Positions 5,764-12,246 of a DNA stretch of 12,246 nucleotides are shown here, one piece after another. The translations under genes were made by a program, and so were the position numbers. The stretch lies in NCBI GenBank assembly GCA_005883905.1, contig VAYD01000051.1, positions 1-12,246 on the forward strand, read 5' to 3'. Source of the stretch: Actinomycetota bacterium (GTDB taxonomy: Bacteria; Actinomycetota; Thermoleophilia; Solirubrobacterales; Solirubrobacteraceae). The stretch's first letter is position 1. Each line of letters begins with the position of its first letter. Under the pieces are notes generated by a model. It saw only the letters and a program-made list of their open reading frames with translations. It was not told the origin of the DNA and did no database searches.

Positions 5764-7044
5764 GTGCGCAACGCGAGACTCCACGATGCTCTTCACGCCT
5801 TCGCCGACGAGGCCGCCGACCTGCTCGCCCACGACGCCGCCGAGGGCGCCGAGGTGCCGTTCGAGGTCGTCGAGCAGCGCCGCGCCCGCCGCGCGAGCCT
5901 GTACTGCTACCGCCCGCTGACGGGCGCGTTCATCGACGATCGCCTCTCGATCCTCGGCGGCCTCGAGACCTACCTGGCCGCCGTCCACGCGCTCGCGGCG
6001 ACCACGGGCCTGAGCGCCTACATCGAGTCACGCGGGGAGCCGATTGCGCGCGACCCGCGCGAGCGCGCCGAGGACGCGCTGCGGATCTTCCTCGCGCGGG
6101 CCTTCGCGGACTCGACCGACTTCGTCCTGACCGATCAGCGCTTCGAGTCCGCCTACGCGGAGCTCGAGGCCGTCGTGTGCGACGGGCGCACCGAGTCGGT
6201 GGTGGTCGCGCCGCTGCTCGGCGTCGACCTGGGCTCCGACGAGCTCGACCTGGGCGAGGGACTCGTGCTCGTGCGGGGAGAGACCCTGCCGGACGCGCCG
6301 GTCGACGCCGACGTCCTCGCGGTGCTGTCCTGGGAGGCGGCACCCGGCGACGCGGCGCCGATCGAGCATGCACGCGTGAGGCTCCGGCGGCTGCTGACGG
6401 CGCTGCGCCTCTACGACACCGGCGTGCCGGCGCTCGGCGCCGCCGCGTGGGCGAAGACCGCCGGTGGCCCGTGGCAGATGGTCGTGCTCGGATCGACCGG
6501 CGCGCCGCACGGCCTGCTCGCCGTGCCCGCCGCGCACGAGGACGAGCTGCGCGCGTTCTGCAGCCTCATCGGCCGGCGCACCCCGCGCAGCGGCGAGCTG
6601 GCGTGGGCGCTGCGGCGCTTCGAGCTCGGGCTCGAGCGTCCCTCGCCGCGCGAGGCGCTGACCGACCACCTGCTGGCGCTGAGGGCGCTGCTCGAACCCG
6701 AGGGCCCGGGCAGCGGCCGCCTCCCCGGTCGGCTCGCCGCGCTGTGCGCCGTGCCCGAGGAGCGCCACGCGCTGGCCGAGCGGATGGCGCACGCGGTCTC
6801 GCTCGAGCGCGCCGTCGTCGCCGGCCTGGCGCCGGAGGGCGACGGCATCGACGCGCTCTGCGGAGAGCTCGGCGGCCACCTGCGCGCGCTCCTGCGCGAC
6901 GTGCTCTGCGGCCATCTGGACAGCGACCTGCGCGAGGTGGCGGACCACCTGCTGCGGTCAAGCGAAGAGGTGCGCGTGCACCGCGACGAGCCCGTCGACG
7001 TCGTGGACGTCCCCCTCGAGCAGGGGCACGAGCACTGGTTCTGA
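5764..7044 (+). CDS. Unassigned protein, HEPN-like C-terminal region
   Basis: 426 residues, soluble, no signal peptide or membrane segment; function not recognised. The N-terminal half is mixed helix/strand, with LYCYRPLTGAFIDDRLSILGG (about 46-66) and LDLGEGLVLVRGETL, which reads like a short beta element. From about residue 281 the pattern RRFELGLERPSPREALTDHLLALRALL, then a charged helix with ERMAHAVSLERAVVAG (about 340-354), resembles the two-helix core of Apea-like HEPN domains. The expected RxxxxH ribonuclease motif is absent: R349 is followed by AVVAG without a histidine. This is pattern recognition, not a proven homology. GTG 5764 is the only good start in frame and lacks a clear ribosome site. 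The last 29 codons overlap, on the opposite strand, the end of the ArsA-like gene (87 bp, 6958-7044). The codon bias is that of a real gene. Confidence 0.7.
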   Translation: MRNARLHDALHAFADEAADLLAHDAAEGAEVPFEVVEQRRARRASLYCYRPLTGAFIDDRLSILGGLETYLAAVHALAATTGLSAYIESRGEPIARDPRERAEDALRIFLARAFADSTDFVLTDQRFESAYAELEAVVCDGRTESVVVAPLLGVDLGSDELDLGEGLVLVRGETLPDAPVDADVLAVLSWEAAPGDAAPIEHARVRLRRLLTALRLYDTGVPALGAAAWAKTAGGPWQMVVLGSTGAPHGLLAVPAAHEDELRAFCSLIGRRTPRSGELAWALRRFELGLERPSPREALTDHLLALRALLEPEGPGSGRLPGRLAALCAVPEERHALAERMAHAVSLERAVVAGLAPEGDGIDALCGELGGHLRALLRDVLCGHLDSDLREVADHLLRSSEEVRVHRDEPVDVVDVPLEQGHEHWF

Positions 7045-8049
7045 GTCGCCGGTCTGGGCCTTCAGGCGCTTGATCGCGGCCTGATCGCGGCCCGCCAGCA
7101 CGCGCGTCTCGTCCCAGGTCTTGACGACCTTCGCGGCGAGCCGGGCGTCGCCGAGCTCGCGCGCGAGCTCGTCCTCGTCGGCCGGCTCGGTGCCGAACGG
7201 CTGCACCCGGTTGACGATCAGCCCCCCGAACGGCAGGCCCGCGTCGCGCAGCTTGTTGCGGAAGAAGATCGCCTCCTCGACGGGCTCGCGCTCGGGCGAC
7301 GTCACGACCAGGAACGTCGTCGCCGGATCGGCGAGCAGGTCCTTGACGCCCTTGGTGCGCTCCTTGAAGCCGTCGATCAGGCCCCCGAGCGAACGGAAGA
7401 ACACGCTCAGGTCCTGCAGCAGGTCGACGCCGGTGACGCGCTTGAGCACGCCGAAGACGACGCTCGTGCCGCGGCCCACGACCTTTGCCGCGAGCCCCGT
7501 CGGCGCGAGCAGCACGCGCAGCGCGCGACCCTCGAAGAACCCGGTCAGCCGGTCGGGCGCGTCGAGGAAGTCGAGCGCGTTACGCGACGGCGGCGTGTCG
7601 AGCACGATCGCATCGAAGCCGCCCTCGCGGTCGAGCTCGTAGAGCTTCGCGATCGCCGTGAACTCCTGTGAGCCGGCGACCGCGCCCGACAGCTCCTGGT
7701 AGATCCGGTTGGCGAGCACCTCGTCGCGCGAGCTGTCGTCGGGCGCCAGCCGGCCGATCAGCTCGTCGAACGTGCGCTTGGCGTCGAGCATCATCGCCCA
7801 CAGCTCGCCGCGCATCTCGATCCCGTGGCCGGCGAAGCGCGTGGGGTCGACCAGGCGCGGCTCGTTGCCGAGCTCCTCCAGCCCGAGCGAGTCCGCCAGG
7901 CGCTTGGCGGGGTCGATCGTGACCACGGCGACCTTGCGGCCCTCGGCGGCCAACCCCATCGCCAGCGCGGCCGAGGTCGTCGTCTTGCCGACGCCGCCGC
8001 TGCCGGCGCAGATCACGATCCGCTTGCCCTCCAGCCGCTCGCCGATCAC
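6958..8049 (-). CDS. ArsA/Get3-like ATPase, subunit A (Rv3680-like)
   Basis: 363-residue SIMIBI P-loop ATPase of the ArsA/Get3 family. Seen: Walker A GSGGVGKTT at 16-24, switch I-like TIDPAKRLADSLG (44-56), GELWAMMLDAKRTFDE (81-96), AGSQEF (125-130), and the Walker B/switch II region LDTPPSRNALDFLDAP (150-165). The deviant 'signature' lysine that Get3/ArsA/MinD normally carry two residues into the loop (GKGG) is replaced by S17, as in mycobacterial Rv3680, which it resembles strongly in the DTPPSRNALDFLDAP stretch. Known: the Rv3679/Rv3680 pair is a Get3-like complex; bacterial Get3 proteins may handle membrane or tail-anchored clients. No arsenite-binding cysteine cluster or arsB/arsR neighbour is seen, so arsenic resistance is unlikely. 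GTG 8049 overlaps the upstream gene's TGA as GTGA, which implies translational coupling and probably a heterodimer. Confidence 0.92.
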   Translation of the reverse strand: MIGERLEGKRIVICAGSGGVGKTTTSAALAMGLAAEGRKVAVVTIDPAKRLADSLGLEELGNEPRLVDPTRFAGHGIEMRGELWAMMLDAKRTFDELIGRLAPDDSSRDEVLANRIYQELSGAVAGSQEFTAIAKLYELDREGGFDAIVLDTPPSRNALDFLDAPDRLTGFFEGRALRVLLAPTGLAAKVVGRGTSVVFGVLKRVTGVDLLQDLSVFFRSLGGLIDGFKERTKGVKDLLADPATTFLVVTSPEREPVEEAIFFRNKLRDAGLPFGGLIVNRVQPFGTEPADEDELARELGDARLAAKVVKTWDETRVLAGRDQAAIKRLKAQTGDSEPVLVPLLEGDVHDVDGLVAVHAHLFA

Positions 8050-8951
8050 AGCACGCGCTCCAGGCGGTGGGCGAGCTCGCCGAGGCCGTCGGCGTCGAGC
8101 GCCGTCACGTGCAGCCGTGGCAGTGTCGTGCACGGCACGCCGTCCAGCCCGCGGCGCAGCCGGTTGAGCTGGTTGTGATGCGCTCTCGCGCGCGCGTGAT
8201 GCCAGCGCGCGGCGCGCACCGGCTCGCTGTCGCCGCGCAGGTCTGCGGCCTCGGCCGCGCTGAAGCGCGAGTGCTCGATCCCGTTGACGACGACGCGCGC
8301 CAGGTCGATCCCCATGCGGTCGCGCAGCGCTCCGCGCAACGCGAGCGTCTCGTTGACGGGCATCTCCTCCGGACTTGCCACGGCGATGACGCCGGTACGC
8401 GCGGGATCGGCGAGCATCGCGTGGATCGTACGTCCCTGCCGCGCGACGGAGCCCACCCGCGCCGCGCCGGCGAAGGTCCGCGGCGCCTCGAGGATCGCCA
8501 CGCCGTGCCCCGTGGCGGGCGCGTCGAGCACCACGAGGTCATAGGGCTCGCCGCCCGGCGTGCGCCGCGCCTGCTGCGCGAGCTCCCACACCTTGCCGAT
8601 GCTCAGCAGCTCGCGCATCCCGGGCGTCGCGGCCGCGAACACGGTGAAGGTCTTCGACTGGGCGAGCAGCTCGGCCAGCGGCGCCGGCAGCTGGTCGCGC
8701 ACGTACTCCTCCAGCGCGGCCTCCGGGTCGATCGAGATGTGGTGCAGGCCGGGCGCGATCTCGCGCTCGTCGTAACGCCCAGGCTCGGCGGCCTCCAGCG
8801 CGCGCGTAACGTCGTCGCGCGCGGCGACCTCGGCGACGATCGTGCGCAGCCCGCGCCGCGCGGCGACGAGCCCGACCGCGGCAGCGACCGTCGACTTCCC
8901 GACGCCGCCCTTCCCGGTGACGACGAGCAGCTCCTTGGCGAGCGGTTTCAG
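8046..8951 (-). CDS. ArsA/Get3-like ATPase, subunit B (Rv3679-like), CTG start
   Basis: 301-residue partner of the downstream ATPase. Seen, numbered from the CTG: Walker A GKGGVGKST at 13-21 with the signature lysine K14 intact; AAARRGLRT-type helix; VAEVAARDDV (39-48) at the switch I position; SKTFTVFAAATPGMRELLSIGK (99-120); and Walker B region YDLVVLDAPATGHG (137-150). It resembles mycobacterial Rv3679 (LVTGKGGTGKST, VVDAPPTG). The P-loop lies upstream of every ATG, GTG or TTG in this frame: the first such codon is GTG at 8702, which would delete the nucleotide site. The only sensible start is CTG at 8951, which overlaps the cupin stop as CTGA (8948-8951), exactly parallel to the GTGA junction at the other end of this gene. 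The C-terminal part carries an Arg/His-rich helix (RAARWHHARARAHH). Confidence 0.88.
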   Translation of the reverse strand: MKPLAKELLVVTGKGGVGKSTVAAAVGLVAARRGLRTIVAEVAARDDVTRALEAAEPGRYDEREIAPGLHHISIDPEAALEEYVRDQLPAPLAELLAQSKTFTVFAAATPGMRELLSIGKVWELAQQARRTPGGEPYDLVVLDAPATGHGVAILEAPRTFAGAARVGSVARQGRTIHAMLADPARTGVIAVASPEEMPVNETLALRGALRDRMGIDLARVVVNGIEHSRFSAAEAADLRGDSEPVRAARWHHARARAHHNQLNRLRRGLDGVPCTTLPRLHVTALDADGLGELAHRLERVL

Positions 8952-9337
8952 TGCTCGCCGTCCCAGTAGTCCACCGGCTCGACGCGCACCGTCACGCCGA
9001 GCCCGCGCAGCTTCACCTTGTTGGAGTCCGGATAGAACGCGAGGTCGTTGGGGTCGATGTTGCTGTACGCGAGGATCGCCATGCCGCCGTCGCCGGCGAT
9101 GAACTGATGCGCGATCCGCGTGCCGGCAGGCCGCGAGACCACGTGGCCGGGGCGCAGCTCATGGCGCTCCTCGCCGAGCCGCAGTGTCCCGCCGCCGTCC
9201 AGGACGACGAACAGCTCCTCCTCGGCGGAATGGCAGTGGAACGGGGACGACTTCGCGCCCGGCGCCAGCTCTAGCTGCGACATGCCCGTCGTCACCGCGC
9301 CGAAGTGCCGGCCGATCGAGCGCTGCCTCAGCTCCAT
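8948..9337 (-). CDS. Small cupin protein (second cupin of the operon)
   Basis: 129-residue single-domain cupin, a six-strand-type beta barrel expected to hold one metal ion. Seen: motif 1 LAPGAKSSPFHCHSAEEELFVV (24-45) giving H34, H36 and E40 as ligands; motif 2 GHVVSRPAGTRIAHQF (64-79) giving H77 as the fourth. The end VEPVDYWDGEH is one I associate with the C-terminal half of actinobacterial two-domain cupins, so this may be half of an originally fused protein. Substrate unknown. ATG 9337 is preceded by a purine-rich GGAGCGG-like stretch inside the preceding gene. The start overlaps the end of frame B of the preceding cupin (ATGGAGCTGA), and its own stop overlaps the ATPase start as CTGA, so all four genes of this operon are probably translationally linked. 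Confidence 0.88.
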   Translation of the reverse strand: MELRQRSIGRHFGAVTTGMSQLELAPGAKSSPFHCHSAEEELFVVLDGGGTLRLGEERHELRPGHVVSRPAGTRIAHQFIAGDGGMAILAYSNIDPNDLAFYPDSNKVKLRGLGVTVRVEPVDYWDGEH

Positions 9338-9830
9338 CCCGGCCGCTCCTGGGCCTGGAAGTCAAGCTCGACCACGCGCGCGACGTTCCGACGGGACCGG
9401 CCTCCGCCTCGAAGAACCACTGGTGCTTGGCCTCCGCCTGCAGCGTCGCGACGCCGCCGACGCGGAGCACGCCCGGCCGCGGGAGATGCACCAGCTCGAT
9501 GTCGTGGCGCGGGCCGAAGGCCAGCACGTCGATGCCGTCGTCGCCGCCGATGATCGTGTGCGCCTCGCCGCGCGGCTTGGCGAACATCGCGTCGCCCGCG
9601 CCGATCGCGGTCGTCGCGCCGCCTTGCCACCACAGCCCGCTGCCGGCGAGCACGTAGAAGAGCTCCTCCTCGGCGGTGTGCAGGTGTGCGGGCGTCGACT
9701 GCCCGCTGGGGAGCACCTCGATGCGGCTCATCCCGATCCTGACGCCGTCGGCGGTGCGCCAGCGGGCGTTCATCGGCCCGAGTTCGTGATGGTCGACTTC
9801 GAGGTCGTCCCAGTGGGTCACTGCCTCCAT
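9159..9830 (-). CDS. Cupin protein (first of the operon), frameshifted near its end
   Basis: The first about 150 codons form a clear cupin: MEAVTHWDDLEV at the start, motif 1 LPSGQSTPAHLHTAEEELFYVL (40-61) with H49, H51 and E55, motif 2 GDAMFAKPRGEAHTI (79-93) with H91, then a VLAFG strand and WFFEAEAGP. After about residue 150 the frame becomes Arg/Ser-rich shadow sequence and runs to a stop at 9159 inside the second cupin. One frame over, the sequence continues sensibly as RVVELDFQAQERPGWS and stops at 9328, with that stop overlapping the second cupin's ATG. The switch point is the CG run at 9375-9382, where a 2-nt gain or 1-nt loss restores the frame. The intact product would be about 166 residues. 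ATG 9830 has CATAAT 10 nt upstream and is the operon's first gene. Confidence 0.75.
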   Translation of the reverse strand: MEAVTHWDDLEVDHHELGPMNARWRTADGVRIGMSRIEVLPSGQSTPAHLHTAEEELFYVLAGSGLWWQGGATTAIGAGDAMFAKPRGEAHTIIGGDDGIDVLAFGPRHDIELVHLPRPGVLRVGGVATLQAEAKHQWFFEAEAGPVGTSRAWSSLTSRPRSGRDGAEAALDRPALRRGDDGHVAARAGAGREVVPVPLPFRRGGAVRRPGRRRDTAARRGAP

Positions 9831-9840
9831 TCCGTCCGGA

Positions 9841-9846
9841 CATTAT
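9841..9846 (-). promoter_or_regulatory. Possible -10 element of the cupin-ArsA operon
   Basis: On the minus strand CATAAT lies 10 nt before the first cupin ATG, with GGACGGA between them as a possible ribosome site or near-leaderless start. It is the only AT-rich hexamer in the 89-bp gap (9831-9919) between this operon and the divergent parA. No convincing -35 was seen. The same gap must also carry the parA promoter, for which no clear box was found. Confidence 0.4.
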
Positions 9847-9919
9847 GGGAAGGAAGGGCACGCACCGCGGCGAATGACCTCGGCGTACGGGTTTCCCCGC
9901 GATCAATCGGAGCACCCAA

Positions 9920-10682
9920 GTGGAGAGCGTGCAGCAGAACAAGGCGAAGGTCATCGTCTTCGCCAACCAGAAGGGCGGTGTCGCCAAGACGACCACGACC
10001 CTGAATCTTGCGGTTGCGTTCGCCGAGCGCGGGCATCGCGTGCTGTGCGTGGACATGGATCCGCAGGGCAACCTCACGATGTCGCAGGGCATCGACCCGG
10101 ATTCGCTCGAGAAGTCGATGTACGACGTGCTCGTCTACGACACGCCGATCCGTGAGGTGGTCCGCAAGCGCGAGGTCGACATCGCCTGCGCGTCGATCGA
10201 CCTCGCCGGCGCCGAGATCGCGATGTCGACCAAGATCGGCCGCGAGCGCTCGCTCGAGAAGGCCTTCAAGCCGATCGAAGAGGACTACGACTTCATCTGC
10301 ATCGACACGCCGCCGAGCCTCGGGCTGCTCACGATCAACGCCCTCACGGCGGCAGACAAGGTAATCGTCCCCGTGCAGTGCGAGTATCTCTCCATGCGCG
10401 GCCTGATCCAGCTGCAGAACACCATGCAGATGATCCAGGAGAACCTGAACCCCGACGTCCAGATCGAAGGGATCCTGCCGACGCTGATGGACACGCGGAC
10501 GGTCCACGCCAAGGAGGCGATCGAGATCCTCGAGGAGAACTTCGGCGACCGCGTGTTCGCGTCGCGCATCAAGAAGACCATCCGGTTCGCAGAAGCGCCG
10601 GTGAAGGGAATGTCAGTGCTCAAGTACGACCCGGACGGGATGGCGGCGCAGTCCTATCGCGATCTGGCCAAGGAGGTCCTCG

Positions 10683-10699
<17 letters not shown>
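9920..10699 (+). CDS. parA: ParA/Soj-type ATPase
   Basis: 259-residue Walker-type ATPase of the ParA/MinD superfamily, acting on nucleoid DNA or as a positioning switch. Seen: deviant Walker A KGGVAKTT at 18-25 with signature K18 and catalytic-loop K23; Walker A' VDMDPQGNLT (44-53); Walker B FICIDTPPSLGLL (125-137); QCEYLSMRGLIQL, typical of Soj; and the Soj-like end FAEAPVKGMSVLKYDPDGMAAQSYRDLAKEVL. It lacks the C-terminal amphipathic helix of MinD and the size of plasmid ParA. GTG 9920 has GGAG 7 nt upstream. No parB or parS site is adjacent; instead the gene overlaps ftsZ by 17 nt, and the ftsZ ribosome site is inside its last codons. That context suggests a role in division-site placement rather than, or besides, chromosome segregation, but this is inference. 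Confidence 0.93.
10670..10677 (+). promoter_or_regulatory. Strong ribosome-binding site of ftsZ inside parA
   Basis: AAGGAGGT, a near-perfect anti-16S match, lies 5 nt before the ATG at 10683 and within the last codons of parA. It decides the ftsZ start and shows that the long N-terminal extension of FtsZ is translated. It is the best Shine-Dalgarno in the window. Confidence 0.85.
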
Positions 10700-12116
<1,417 letters not shown>

Positions 12117-12124
12117 TTCCGCCC

Positions 12125-12246
12125 ATGAAGGGCATGGTCGCGGCCGGCCATCCGCTGACGGCGGAGGCCGGCGCGCGCGTACTCCGTGAGGGTGGCAACG
12201 CGGTCGACGCCGCGATCGCCGCCATGCTCACGTCCTGGGTCGCCGA
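12125..12246 (+). CDS. ggt: Gamma-glutamyltransferase, 5' end only
   Basis: First 40 codons of a gene cut by the window edge. The translation (MKGMVAAGHPLTAEAG, then ARVLREGGNAVDAAIAAML) matches the N-terminus of the gamma-glutamyltranspeptidase family, Ntn hydrolases that self-cleave and remove glutamyl groups from glutathione-type gamma-glutamyl compounds. The nucleophilic threonine lies far beyond the edge. There is no signal peptide at this start, so it may be one of the cytoplasmic or GGT-like actinobacterial forms. ATG 12125 begins 8 nt after the ftsZ stop with no clear ribosome site; ATG 12134 is an alternative. The tight spacing suggests readthrough transcription from ftsZ. Confidence 0.85.
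   Translation, partial: MKGMVAAGHPLTAEAGARVLREGGNAVDAAIAAMLTSWVA

Noticed and set aside
5643..7073. 476-codon plus-strand frame overlapping the unassigned gene
   Set aside because: Almost pure Arg/Ala/Pro/Gly, typical of a shifted GC-rich frame; the frame from 5764 has balanced protein-like composition.
6958..8951. Arsenite efflux (arsA) function for the two ATPases
   Set aside because: No arsB, arsR or arsD nearby, no metal-binding cysteine cluster, and each protein has one ATPase domain; the resemblance is to the mycobacterial Get3-like pair.

Overview
The window is GC-rich (roughly 70 percent by eye) with strongly GC-biased third codon positions and frequent GTG starts. It encodes a tandem Get3/ArsA-like ATPase pair of the kind known from mycobacteria, an FtsZ, a Tat-exported PGRP amidase, an NlpC/P60 hydrolase and a PilT. 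Together these suggest an actinobacterium, possibly a deep lineage such as Thermoleophilia/Solirubrobacterales. That placement is inference from gene content and style; no marker gene settles it.

Layout, left to right. (1) 24-1202: pilT, the retraction ATPase of a type IV pilus. (2) 1206-2065: a compact mobile element, a REP-associated tyrosine (Y1/HUH) transposase read leftwards and flanked on each side by a tandem pair of 31-nt palindromes with core GGGGTCAGACCCC. It fills the whole pilT-AIM24 gap. (3) 2082 onward: an AIM24-family gene whose stop codon appears to be lost, then an HxlR-type regulator (2791-3144) and a secreted PGRP amidase (3209-4825). (4) 4826-5593, minus strand: a secreted peptidoglycan-binding plus NlpC/P60 protein, convergent with the amidase and touching it stop to stop. 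(5) 5594-5763: a divergent intergenic region rich in inverted repeats. (6) 5764-7044: an unassigned protein with a HEPN-like look at its C-terminus. (7) 9830 down to 6958, minus strand: a tightly packed operon of cupin, cupin, ArsA-like ATPase B and ArsA-like ATPase A, in which every junction overlaps. (8) 9920-12116: parA overlapping ftsZ by 17 nt, then the start of a gamma-glutamyltransferase gene that leaves the window.

Themes. Much of the window concerns the cell envelope and division: pilus retraction, two peptidoglycan hydrolases, FtsZ, and a ParA ATPase coupled to it. The minus-strand operon joins two small metal-site cupins to an asymmetric Get3-like pair, in which only one subunit keeps the intermolecular 'signature' lysine. 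Two reading frames look damaged: AIM24 (no stop) and the first cupin (a frameshift at a CG run). These could be real mutations or assembly errors. No RNA genes or CRISPR were seen, and no gene-free stretch longer than 300 bases exists: the only long gap between conserved genes is occupied by the transposase element.
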